A stretch of 64,000 nucleotides of DNA from an uncultured Eubacteriales bacterium (lineage in GTDB: Bacteria; Bacillota; Clostridia; Oscillospirales; Acutalibacteraceae), in contig CAKSGV010000001.1 in the NCBI GenBank assembly GCA_934454845.1, positions 62,001-126,000 of the forward strand, written 5' to 3'. This document shows, one piece after another, positions 1 to 7,361 of this stretch; the first letter of the stretch is position 1; every line of letters begins with the position of its first letter. Below the pieces are notes generated by a model that saw nothing but the letters and a program-made list of their open reading frames with translations, ran no database searches and was not told where the DNA came from. Made by a program: the position numbers and the translations under genes.

Positions 1-4
1 TAAA

Positions 5-268
5 ATGACAAATGAAGTAAAGCGTCAGGTTATAGCTGATTATGCTACTCATGAGGGAGATACAGGTTCTCCGGAAGTTCAGATTGCTCTTCTCACAACC
101 CGTATTAATGAGCTCAATGAGCATTTGAGCGTTCATAAGAATGATCACCATTCCCGCCGCGGTCTTCTCAAAATGGTAGGTCACAGAAGAAACCTTCTTG
201 CATACCTTCAGAAGAATGATATTGAAAGATACCGTGCTATCGTCAAAAAGCTCGGTCTTCGTAAGTAA
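5..268 (+). CDS. rpsO: 30S ribosomal protein S15
   Basis: Primary 16S rRNA-binding protein of the small-subunit platform. The 87-residue product is close to the usual 88-89 residues. It carries the family signatures DTGSPEVQIALLTTRI near residue 20, HHSRRGLL near 47 and GHRRNLLAYL near 58. The ATG lies at the very left edge, so its ribosome-binding site and promoter are outside the window. It is followed by a terminator hairpin and then pnp, the classic rpsO-pnp order of bacteria, so partial read-through into pnp is likely. Confidence 0.98.
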   Translation: MTNEVKRQVIADYATHEGDTGSPEVQIALLTTRINELNEHLSVHKNDHHSRRGLLKMVGHRRNLLAYLQKNDIERYRAIVKKLGLRK

Positions 269-277
269 TCGCAAAAT

Positions 278-313
278 AAGCCAAACCGGACCTAAAAATC
301 CGGTTTGCTTTAT
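278..313 (+). terminator. Rho-independent terminator after rpsO
   Basis: AAACCGGA (283-290) pairs with TCCGGTTT (299-306). Flanking AAG/CTT pairs extend the stem around one bulged C, and the stem runs into a T-rich stretch (TTTATTTTATTT). It separates rpsO from pnp and may let some transcripts through. Confidence 0.8.
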
Positions 314-353
314 TTTATTTCGGAGGCTTTCAGCCTTTAGCGGTAAATCGAGG

Positions 354-373
354 GCTTATTTAAAGAAATAAGC
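354..373 (+). promoter_or_regulatory. pnp leader hairpin I
   Basis: GCTTATTT (354-361) and AAATAAGC (366-373) form a perfect 8-bp stem closed by AAAG in the pnp 5' leader. Only three T residues follow, so it is a poor terminator. In enterobacteria the pnp leader folds into a stem cut by RNase III during PNPase autoregulation. A comparable role here is inference. Confidence 0.45.
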
Positions 374-396
374 TTTGGATTTATTGCTAATGAAAG

Positions 397-430
397 AAAA
401 TCTCCGAAAAAATTAAAAAAAGGAGATTTT
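397..430 (+). promoter_or_regulatory. pnp leader hairpin II masking the Shine-Dalgarno
   Basis: AAAATCTCC (397-405) is the exact reverse complement of GGAGATTTT (422-430), giving a 9-bp stem with a 16-nt A-rich loop. The 3' arm contains the only Shine-Dalgarno of pnp (GGAG, 422-425), 8 nt before the ATG at 434. The folded RNA would hide the ribosome-binding site, so a translational switch for PNPase is plausible. No regulator can be named from sequence. Confidence 0.6.
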
Positions 431-433
431 TAA

Positions 434-2632
434 ATGTTTGAAAATTACAAGGTTTATGAAACGACCATTGCCGGCAGACCTTTCAAGCTTGAAACAGGTA
501 AAATGGCAGGCCTTGCAAATGCTGCGTTTTTAGCGTCTTACGGCGAAACTAACGTGCTTTGCACCGTAACCGCGTCGGACAAGCCGCGCGAGGGTGTAGA
601 TTTCTTCCCGCTTTCTGTTGACTACGAGGAGAAAATGTACTCCGTAGGCCGTTTCCCTGGCTCTTTCCAGCGCAGAGAGGGAAAAGCAAGCGAGAAAGCA
701 ATTCTCGCTTCAAGATGTATCGACAGACCTATCCGCCCGCTTTTCCCTAAAGATATGCGGAACGATTGCTCCGTTGTTGCAACCGTTATGTCAGTCGATC
801 CCGACTGCTCTCCCGAGATCACGGCAGCGATAGGCGTTTCAGCCGCTATCGCCGTTTCCGATATTCCGTGGGACGGTCCGATAGCAAGTACCTCCGTAGG
901 ACTTGTTGACGGCGAGATAGTTATTAACCCCACTCTTGAGCAGAGAGAAAAAACCGATCTTAATCTTACGGTTTCTTCCACCGAAGACCTCGTTGCAATG
1001 ATCGAGGCAGGCGGTAACGAAATCCCCGAGGATCTTATGTATGACTGTATTATGGCAGGCCACGAAGTAAATAAAGAAATCGTTAAGTTTATCAACGGTA
1101 TCGTAGCTGAGATAGGCAAGGAAAAATTCACTTTCGAATCAAGCAATCCCGATCCCGAAATTATGGAAGAGATCGAGAATTTCTGCATTGAAGATGTTAA
1201 AAAAGCTCTTGATACAGACGATAAGAATATCCGCGACGCGGCACTTCTTCCTATTTATGACGCTGTTCACGAAAAATTCGATGAAAAATTCGAGGGCAAT
1301 GAAGCAAAAATAGACGAGATTATGTATCTTGTTCAGAAGCACGTTGTCCGCTCCTGGCTTAAAGACGAGCATAAGCGAGTAGACGGAAGAGGTATCGACG
1401 ATATCCGCCCGCTTGACGCCGAGATCGATCTTCTTTCCCGCGCCCATGGCTCGGGAATGTTCACCAGAGGTCAGACTCAGGTTTTATCCGTTGCAACTCT
1501 TGCTCCGATAAGCGAAGCTCAGAAGCTTGACGGTCTTGATGAAGACACTTCTAAAAGATATATTCACCACTATAACTTCCCCTCTTATTCAGTCGGCGAA
1601 ACCAAGCCTTCCAGAGGCCCCGGCAGAAGAGAAATAGGCCACGGCGCTTTAGCGGAACGAGCTCTTGTTCCGGTTATTCCGTCGGTTGACGAATTCCCGT
1701 ATGCTATCCGCGTCGTATCCGAAGTTCTTTCTTCTAACGGCTCCACTTCTCAGGGCTCTATCTGCGGATCCACTCTCGCTTTAATGGCGGCAGGCGTTCC
1801 GATAAAGGCTCCGGTTGCAGGTATTTCCTGCGGTCTTATCACAGGCGATAAGGGAGTTTACGGCGACTTTATGACAATGGTCGATATCCAGGGCCTTGAA
1901 GATTTCTACGGCGATATGGACTTTAAGGTTGCAGGTACAAAAAAAGGTATCACCGCTATTCAGATGGACTTAAAAGTACACGGACTTACCGGCGAAATTA
2001 TTAAAGAAGCTTTCGCAAAGACCAAAAAAGCAAGAGAATATATTCTCGATGAAGTAATGCTTAAATGTATTCCCGAGCCAAGAAAAGAGCTTTCAAAATA
2101 TGCTCCCAAAATGCTCACCACTTCGATTTCTCCCGATAAGATCGGCGATGTTATCGGAAAGCAGGGCAAAGTTATTCAATCTATTCAGGAGCAGTGCGAA
2201 TGCACTATCAATATTGAAGAAGACGGCAGAGTTTTCGTTTCCGGTCTTGATATTGGAAAAGCCAAGCAGGCTATTTCAATTATCGAGCTTATAGCCAATG
2301 ATCCCGAGATCGGCGCAATTTATAACGGGAAAGTTACAAGACTTATGAACTTCGGCGCTTTTGTTGAGATAGCTCCCGGCAAAGAAGGACTTGTTCATAT
2401 TTCTAAGCTTGATGTTAAGCACGTTGATAAGGTTGAAGATGTCGTAAATGTCGGCGATCAGGTACTCGTTAAGGTAACCGAGATCGATGATCAGGGCAGA
2501 ATAAACCTTTCCAGAAGAGACGCTCTTGTCGAAGTAAACGGCGCAGTCGTTGAGGATGACGCAGAAGAAGATCAGAAGAAAAAATCTCATTCTTCAATAG
2601 ATCGTAAAGGTTTCAGAAGAAGAGAGCATTGA
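434..2632 (+). CDS. pnp: Polyribonucleotide nucleotidyltransferase (PNPase)
   Basis: Phosphorolytic 3'-to-5' exoribonuclease, trimeric, central to mRNA decay. The 732 residues show the full family order: a first RNase PH domain (about 12-145), an alpha-helical linker, a second catalytic RNase PH domain (about 320-460), a KH domain with the GKQG loop near 570, and an S1 domain near 625-695 (NFGAFVEI). A lysine/arginine-rich tail ends the protein. The ATG is preceded by GGAG with good spacing, but that site is buried in a 9-bp hairpin. It lies downstream of rpsO with 165 bases between. A strong terminator follows. Regulation through leader folding is inferred by analogy to PNPase autoregulation elsewhere. 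Confidence 0.98.
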   Translation: MFENYKVYETTIAGRPFKLETGKMAGLANAAFLASYGETNVLCTVTASDKPREGVDFFPLSVDYEEKMYSVGRFPGSFQRREGKASEKAILASRCIDRPIRPLFPKDMRNDCSVVATVMSVDPDCSPEITAAIGVSAAIAVSDIPWDGPIASTSVGLVDGEIVINPTLEQREKTDLNLTVSSTEDLVAMIEAGGNEIPEDLMYDCIMAGHEVNKEIVKFINGIVAEIGKEKFTFESSNPDPEIMEEIENFCIEDVKKALDTDDKNIRDAALLPIYDAVHEKFDEKFEGNEAKIDEIMYLVQKHVVRSWLKDEHKRVDGRGIDDIRPLDAEIDLLSRAHGSGMFTRGQTQVLSVATLAPISEAQKLDGLDEDTSKRYIHHYNFPSYSVGETKPSRGPGRREIGHGALAERALVPVIPSVDEFPYAIRVVSEVLSSNGSTSQGSICGSTLALMAAGVPIKAPVAGISCGLITGDKGVYGDFMTMVDIQGLEDFYGDMDFKVAGTKKGITAIQMDLKVHGLTGEIIKEAFAKTKKAREYILDEVMLKCIPEPRKELSKYAPKMLTTSISPDKIGDVIGKQGKVIQSIQEQCECTINIEEDGRVFVSGLDIGKAKQAISIIELIANDPEIGAIYNGKVTRLMNFGAFVEIAPGKEGLVHISKLDVKHVDKVEDVVNVGDQVLVKVTEIDDQGRINLSRRDALVEVNGAVVEDDAEEDQKKKSHSSIDRKGFRRREH

Positions 2633-2640
2633 TTTAAAAT

Positions 2641-2680
2641 AAAAAAGACAGGTTGCACAGTGCAACCTGTCTTTTTTATT
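2641..2680 (+). terminator. Terminator after pnp
   Basis: A 17-bp perfect stem (2641-2657 with 2661-2677, core GACAGGTTGCA) has a minimal loop. It ends in TTTTTT on the plus strand and begins with AAAAAA, so it is a strong terminator for pnp. Confidence 0.9.
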
Positions 2681-2693
2681 TGCAGATAATATT

Positions 2694-2723
2694 AAAATAC
2701 GCGGCGATACCGCCGCGTATTTT
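2694..2723 (-). terminator. Terminator of the cohesin/glucosaminidase operon
   Basis: A 13-bp perfect stem (2694-2706 with 2711-2723, core TACGCGGCG) has an ATAC loop. It lies 10 bases beyond the stop of the minus-strand gene at 2733. T residues flank both sides, so it can act in both directions and back up the pnp terminator. Confidence 0.8.
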
Positions 2724-2732
2724 TTGCTTTAT

Positions 2733-4247
2733 TTATCTTGGATGATTATCATCCGGATCGTGATCGCCTGTGATAAAAGGAATATCTGACTGATCTTCAT
2801 TTTCCTCCGGGAAAACGAGCGAATCAATATCAAAGTCCTCATCTTCTGCGCCTAACTGCCTTAAATTCTTTTTAGATACTACTCTGACAATTACAAGTAC
2901 AAGTAAAACTATCAGGCATATCGCCGCAAGTATCACAAAGCATAATATAAGCTTAGCGGAAAGCGATAAATTTAAAAACTTTTGAATTGCTCCCACTTTT
3001 TTCGGGGTTGATGCTTTAATATCTGTAGTTTTGAAGTCAGGCGCTCTTTGGAGAGTTTTTTCAGCGGAATCATATCTGTAAAATGCGCTTTTGCCCTCGC
3101 TGTAGCAATAGAAAACAAAGAAATCTAACATCTTATCGGAAGTAAACTGATAAACCTTCGCAGTAGTTCCGTTTATTTCTATTTCTGTGGTTTTATATCC
3201 GTCAGGCGCCTGGGTTTCAGGCTTTTCTATAATATAAAGCTTGCCGTTTGAAAGAATATAGGGAGCAATTTTAAAGTCCTCGCCGTCTTTTATATAGAGC
3301 ACAGGCTTTTTCTCCGCGTCTGTATCCGCTGTCAGATAACATAAGGTATATTTACCCGATTCGTCTTTAAGGCAGGGGATCTGCTTGTCTTTTCTCGTAA
3401 ACTCTTCTACCTTATATCCCGGATAAGCAGTATAAGCGCTTGCCTCGGTTAAAATATGATAGTCGCTTGAGCCTATTACAACAAGCAAAGGATCGCTCTC
3501 GCGAAGCTGTTTTTCATACTCCGCGGTTTCTTCCTGTGTCATTCTTTTAATTTTTATCGTGTAGGATTTTTTGGCTTTGCCGCTCGCACTCGTGACAGTT
3601 ACCGTCACCTTATTTTCTCCGACTTTCAGTACAACATCGCCCGCACCCGTCACTATCGCGCCCGCGTCTGCCACATTAGCACTTATTTTGACCTTTTCAA
3701 CGCTGTATTTAACAGTTGCCGTGTAGCTTGTTTTGTTTGCGTTGAAAGCAGGAGAAAGGCTTGTTCCGCTCACACTCAAAGAAGAAAGCGCCGCATTATC
3801 CGACTGCGCTATAGTTACAGAAATTGCGGAAGAAGCAGTCATTTTTGCTCCGTCAACATTTACACCTGTAAGGCTTGCTGAAACATTACCCGATCCGTTG
3901 CCCACAGCTGTAAATCTGATTGTGTATTTGGCGTTTTTCGAGGTTCCGTTAAAATCGGTATCGACAATTCTTACAGTGCCGTTGCCGGCGGTCGCCTGGC
4001 CGCCTGTGCAGGAAGAATATTTTAAAACTCCCGTGCTGAAAGAAATCGTGGCATCTAATGCTCCCACAGGATCGGAGGCGGCGTATTTTACCGTAACGGT
4101 CACCGCTTCGCCTACCCTGTAATTTCCTTTTTTGTTAAGTCCTAAAACGACCGAGGCAGTAGCCGCGGAAACCGTTAAAGCAAATAATGAGGAAATAAGC
4201 AATACCGAGCTTATTATCAGCGCGGCAATTTTTTTAATTTTTTTCAT
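2733..4247 (-). CDS. Membrane-anchored cohesin-like protein with cadherin-like domain
   Basis: The 504-residue surface protein starts with a signal peptide (1-28, KKIKK then a hydrophobic core ending SAA). Next comes a beta-sandwich resembling a cohesin domain (about 30-145, with GNYRVGEAVTVTVKY and GALDATISFSTGVLKY). A cadherin-like beta-sandwich repeat follows (about 153-235, LSSLSVSGTSLSPAF to YTIKIKR). A stretch without recognised domain (240-420) leads to one transmembrane helix (about 428-452) and a short acidic cytoplasmic tail. Cohesins bind dockerins. The gene lies 14 bases after a gene whose product ends in a dockerin, so it is the likely membrane receptor for that enzyme (inference). 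The cohesin call rests on pattern only and needs a profile search. Confidence 0.75.
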   Translation of the reverse strand: MKKIKKIAALIISSVLLISSLFALTVSAATASVVLGLNKKGNYRVGEAVTVTVKYAASDPVGALDATISFSTGVLKYSSCTGGQATAGNGTVRIVDTDFNGTSKNAKYTIRFTAVGNGSGNVSASLTGVNVDGAKMTASSAISVTIAQSDNAALSSLSVSGTSLSPAFNANKTSYTATVKYSVEKVKISANVADAGAIVTGAGDVVLKVGENKVTVTVTSASGKAKKSYTIKIKRMTQEETAEYEKQLRESDPLLVVIGSSDYHILTEASAYTAYPGYKVEEFTRKDKQIPCLKDESGKYTLCYLTADTDAEKKPVLYIKDGEDFKIAPYILSNGKLYIIEKPETQAPDGYKTTEIEINGTTAKVYQFTSDKMLDFFVFYCYSEGKSAFYRYDSAEKTLQRAPDFKTTDIKASTPKKVGAIQKFLNLSLSAKLILCFVILAAICLIVLLVLVIVRVVSKKNLRQLGAEDEDFDIDSLVFPEENEDQSDIPFITGDHDPDDNHPR

Positions 4248-4261
4248 TTGATCCTTGCTCC

Positions 4262-5761
4262 CTAACTAATCGTTTTTATTCCTAAAATGTGGAACTTGAT
4301 AGCCGCAAGATCCACAACATCAACTACACCGTCTTTATTCACATCGGCAGCGGAATAAACCGAACTGCTGATAGATTTTATGCCTAGAATATGAAATTTT
4401 ATAGCCGCAAGATCCACAACATCGATCGCACCGTCGGAATTGATATCGCCGCGTTTTAAAGTCGGCGTGGGTTTTTCAGGCTCCGAACTTCCTCCCTGGT
4501 CCGGCCTCGGAGAAACCGTTTCCGATATGGAAGTGAAAACAGGGATCTTAAATGTTAATGCCGCATAAGTGTTTCCTGTAAAAGCCTTTGCAAACTGGCT
4601 TGCATTATTCTTTGAATCCCAAAGATTACCCGCATATTGATGAGAATAATAAGGTGCTTTTACAAGATTAAAATTCTTATAATAATATGTATCCTGACCA
4701 ACCGCAATATATCCGTCGGAATAAACCGATGCTCCGCCGAGAATCGCCGCTCTTCTTGAATTCCAGCCTTTTTCCTTTGCTTTAGTAAGTCCGGATCTTA
4801 TAACTGCTTCGTCGCCCTGACCGGAAGCACCCACATTGAAGAAATTGTAATATCCCTCAAAGCCCGGATAAGTTCCGCTTATAAGACTGCTTGTCCCTTT
4901 AGTTCCCTGCTCCGCTATGATAATTGCGGCAAGCACGCAGGGGTTCACTCCGGAACTGTTCGCGGCTTCCATAATATCGTTTATATAAGCGTTAGAATTA
5001 TTACTATAGCCGTTTTCAAGAAAAGTTCCTTTTATCACAGATTTTAAAAGGTCCGCCGAATGCAAATTTTTATCATAACCCTGCTGGGCAAACATATAAA
5101 AATCGTTACCTGATAAAAAATTTCTCGGATCCATAAAATAAGCTATGGCACTGCGGGAAGCATAATACCATCCGCTGCCGTCTACGGAAATTCTGTTACC
5201 ATCTTTATCAAATCCCTGCGGCTGTGAGGAATACCATCTCTCATCGCCGTAAACAGGCCATCCTATAGGTGCCATTTTACAGAGTCCGTTATACTCTGCG
5301 CTGACCGCGTCAGAAAAAGACATATTCAGCTTATCCGGAATGAATTTGTAATTAGGATAAATAGCGTGAAGATTTCTTAAATATGGCTTATAGCTTTCAG
5401 GGAACTGCGAGATCTGAGTTTCAAAATCACCGTCAACAATAATAGTTTTAAACCTGATATAATAGCCGTAAACATATCCGACATTTGAGCCGTGCTTAAC
5501 CTTATACCAAACGGTGCCGTGGCCGCTTTCAGCCTCGTTTCCGCTTACTTTTTCAAGTATCTCAACCTCGGTATTAATACTAAGTATTTCATAAAAGGAA
5601 GTTCCAGAATATGTATTCGGAGCGCTTCTTAGCCTAACGCTCTCACCTGTGATAATTCCGATATTCGATTCTGCCGAGGCTTTAAAATTAACGCAAAAAG
5701 CTGTCGAAAAAACAAGTACAAAAACAATTATAAGACTTGTAAGCCTTTTTATTTTCGACAT
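4262..5761 (-). CDS. Secreted SH3b-glucosaminidase with C-terminal type I dockerin
   Basis: The 499-residue cell-wall hydrolase is likely an endo-beta-N-acetylglucosaminidase acting on peptidoglycan. In order: signal peptide (1-30); SH3b domain (about 33-105, GIITGESVRLRSAPNT); a glucosaminidase domain (about 125-395) with YFMDPRNFL, SGVNPCVLAAIIIAEQG and NFFNVGASG, the hallmarks of LytG/LytD-type enzymes; a proline-rich linker (about 412-436); and a dockerin with two calcium loops (437-499). It is the first gene of a two-gene operon with a consensus promoter. The next gene encodes a cohesin-like anchor. The enzyme is probably held at the cell surface through that pair (inference). Glucosaminidases more often use wall-binding repeats, so the dockerin is notable. 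Confidence 0.88.
   Translation of the reverse strand: MSKIKRLTSLIIVFVLVFSTAFCVNFKASAESNIGIITGESVRLRSAPNTYSGTSFYEILSINTEVEILEKVSGNEAESGHGTVWYKVKHGSNVGYVYGYYIRFKTIIVDGDFETQISQFPESYKPYLRNLHAIYPNYKFIPDKLNMSFSDAVSAEYNGLCKMAPIGWPVYGDERWYSSQPQGFDKDGNRISVDGSGWYYASRSAIAYFMDPRNFLSGNDFYMFAQQGYDKNLHSADLLKSVIKGTFLENGYSNNSNAYINDIMEAANSSGVNPCVLAAIIIAEQGTKGTSSLISGTYPGFEGYYNFFNVGASGQGDEAVIRSGLTKAKEKGWNSRRAAILGGASVYSDGYIAVGQDTYYYKNFNLVKAPYYSHQYAGNLWDSKNNASQFAKAFTGNTYAALTFKIPVFTSISETVSPRPDQGGSSEPEKPTPTLKRGDINSDGAIDVVDLAAIKFHILGIKSISSSVYSAADVNKDGVVDVVDLAAIKFHILGIKTIS
4265..4453 (-). repeat. Duplicated dockerin segments
   Basis: The last 63 codons hold two copies of a calcium loop plus helix: DINSDGAIDVVD and DVNKDGVVDVVD, each followed by the same LAAIKFHILGIK. 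The 14 residues DVVDLAAIKFHILG are identical in both copies, and the DNA of the helices is nearly identical (shared plus-strand core atagccgcaagatccaca). Both Asp/Asn ligand patterns are intact. Confidence 0.9.
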
Positions 5762-5795
5762 AATCTCTCACCTTTATATATAAATATATATAATA

Positions 5796-5824
5796 ATTAT
5801 ATAACTGTTTTAATCTGCTGTCAA
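5796..5824 (-). promoter_or_regulatory. SigA-type promoter of the glucosaminidase operon
   Basis: On the minus strand, TTGACA (5824-5819) and TATAAT (5801-5796) are separated by 17 bases. Both hexamers are perfect consensus. The start codon lies about 35 bases downstream of the -10 box. High basal expression is expected. Confidence 0.85.
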
Positions 5825-5878
5825 CACCAAATATATTACATATTATGGTAATAGGCGATAAAAATTATTGCTGGCTTA

Positions 5879-5893
5879 AAAGATAATATCTTT
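5879..5893 (+). promoter_or_regulatory. 15-bp palindrome upstream of the DUF11 gene
   Basis: AAAGATA-A-TATCTTT is a perfect inverted repeat 31 bases before the ATG at 5924. It could be an operator or only AT-rich symmetry. No convincing promoter for the plus-strand gene was found beside it. Confidence 0.3.
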
Positions 5894-5923
5894 AGCCTTT
5901 TTTAAGTAAACGGAGGAATAAAA

Positions 5924-6781
5924 ATGGCAACTTTTACAAACCAGGCCACCCTTTCTTTCAGCGGAGGAACCGTCAATTCCAATGTCGCTACCGGAAATCT
6001 TATAGAAACACTTTCTTTGACAAAAACACCTGTTTCGGCAACCTATGAGCCGAATGATAATGTAACCTATGTTATAAATCTCATAAATTCCGGGAGCTCC
6101 GCTCTCACAAACCTTACTATGACCGATAATCTCGGACTATATCAGACTGCCGCCGGCACAAATGTTTATCCCCTGACCTACACTGCAGGCTCGATAAAAT
6201 ATTATATTAACGGCGTTTTGCAGACTGCTCCCACAGTAACTGCAGGTCCGCCTCTCACAATAACAGGAATCACCATTCCCGCAAATTCAAATGCCGCAAT
6301 AGTTTACAGCGCTGATGTAAACGGGTTTGCGCCTTTGGCTACCGCCTCGGCAATTTCCAATGAAGTAACCGTTACAGGCACAGGTATTACAACTCCTGTT
6401 ACGGCTGACGCTTCGGTAACGGTCGCTTCCGCTCCCACGCTTAATATCATCAAAACTATCGATCCTGTAAATGTTACTCAAAACAGCAGAGTAACCTATA
6501 CCTTCAGAATTCAAAATACCGGCAACACCGCCGTTACCGCTGCCGATAACGCTGTAATAAGAGATGTGTTCAATCCGATTTTATCAGATATCGCCGTCAC
6601 ATTCAATTCTGCCGCTTGGACCGCAACTACAAACTACACCTACAACACCGCAACAGGTCTTTTTGAAACCGTTGCAGGCCAGATAACAGTTCCTGCCGCA
6701 ACCTATACTCAGGATCCCACAACAGGCGCAGTAACAGTAACTCCCGGCGAGAGCGTTCTCACAGTAACAGGTACTATCTGA
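5924..6781 (+). CDS. DUF11 repeat protein without export signal
   Basis: The 285 residues form two DUF11-type beta-sandwich repeats: about 25-165 (LSLTKTPVSATYEPNDNVTY) and 170-285 (LNIIKTIDPVNVTQNSRVTY). It is rich in Thr, Ala, Asn and Val and almost free of charged residues and cysteine. DUF11 repeats are usually parts of secreted surface proteins. This one has no signal peptide, transmembrane helix or LPXTG motif, and it starts directly at MATFTNQATLSFSG. The ATG follows a strong GGAGG (spacing about 8). It stands alone between a divergent operon and a terminator. The role is unknown. A surface, spore-layer or lysis-released structural protein is conceivable. Confidence 0.85.
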   Translation: MATFTNQATLSFSGGTVNSNVATGNLIETLSLTKTPVSATYEPNDNVTYVINLINSGSSALTNLTMTDNLGLYQTAAGTNVYPLTYTAGSIKYYINGVLQTAPTVTAGPPLTITGITIPANSNAAIVYSADVNGFAPLATASAISNEVTVTGTGITTPVTADASVTVASAPTLNIIKTIDPVNVTQNSRVTYTFRIQNTGNTAVTAADNAVIRDVFNPILSDIAVTFNSAAWTATTNYTYNTATGLFETVAGQITVPAATYTQDPTTGAVTVTPGESVLTVTGTI

Positions 6782-6795
6782 AAATGATAATGTCG

Positions 6796-6826
6796 ATAGG
6801 GCCGCTTTTGAAAGCGGCCCTATTTT
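6796..6826 (+). terminator. Terminator after the DUF11 gene
   Basis: ATAGGGCCGCTTT (6796-6808) pairs with AAAGCGGCCCTAT (6811-6823), and TTT follows. The GC-rich stem lies 15 bases after the stop codon. Confidence 0.85.
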
Positions 6827-6961
6827 CACAGCTTTTTTATTTTTCTCATAGTATGAAATATAAAGACAATAAATATCTGCTCAATTTTAAATCGAATATT
6901 TTTTAAAAGCAGTGTCAAGAATATAAATACAAGTTAAAGTTATTCGGAGAGTGAAATAAAA

Positions 6962-7324
6962 ATGAGTATAAAGCGCGGAGATATTTTTTATGCCGATTTA
7001 AGCCCGGTGGTAGGCTCGGAGCAGGGCGGAATAAGACCGGTACTTATAGTTCAGAATGATATCGGCAACAGATACAGTCCGACTGTTATCGCCGCAGCAA
7101 TAACAAGCCAAAGCGATAAAAACGAACTTCCAACTCATATCAGGGTAAGTGCCGACGGGTGCGGACTTATGAAAGACTCAATAGTACTTCTCGAACAGGT
7201 AAGAACTATAGATAAAAGAAGACTCAAAGAAAAAATGGGAAGCCTTGACGGCTCTTCAATGAATCTTGTAGACCACGCGCTGAGCGTAAGCTTCGGTCTT
7301 CCTGATAATACGGAAATATTATAA
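6962..7324 (+). CDS. MazF/PemK-family endoribonuclease toxin
   Basis: The 120-residue protein matches the NdoA/MazF family in length and motifs: RGDIFYADLSPVVGSEQGG at the N-terminus, RPVLIVQND, then TVIAAAITSQ and the C-terminal LLEQVRTIDKRRL. These enzymes cleave single-stranded RNA at short sequence motifs and are normally held in check by a small MazE/NdoAI antitoxin encoded just upstream. Here the 180 bases upstream contain only a terminator and no antitoxin-sized frame. The ATG has a good GGAG site. A terminator follows immediately, so it is a single-gene unit. Cleavage specificity cannot be read from sequence. Confidence 0.92.
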   Translation: MSIKRGDIFYADLSPVVGSEQGGIRPVLIVQNDIGNRYSPTVIAAAITSQSDKNELPTHIRVSADGCGLMKDSIVLLEQVRTIDKRRLKEKMGSLDGSSMNLVDHALSVSFGLPDNTEIL

Positions 7325-7361
7325 AAAGCTGCTTTTGGAATTTTCCAAAAGCAGCTTTTTT
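7323..7361. terminator. Bidirectional terminator between mazF-like gene and uppP
   Basis: An 18-bp inverted repeat (7323-7340 with 7343-7360, core AGCTGCTTTTGGAA) overlaps the mazF stop codon and abuts the uppP stop codon. A-runs and T-runs on both sides allow termination of both converging genes. Confidence 0.88.

Noticed and set aside
622..1188. Long antisense frame inside pnp (188 codons) and similar antisense frames inside dnaX, glgB, fhs and other genes
   Set aside because: They mirror conserved coding sequence on the other strand, lack ribosome sites and have serine/leucine-rich compositions typical of shadow frames.
6852..6905. 17-codon frame upstream of the MazF-like gene as a possible antitoxin
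   Set aside because: Too short for a MazE/NdoAI antitoxin, lysine/asparagine-rich AT sequence, no ribosome-binding site and more than 50 bases from the toxin start.
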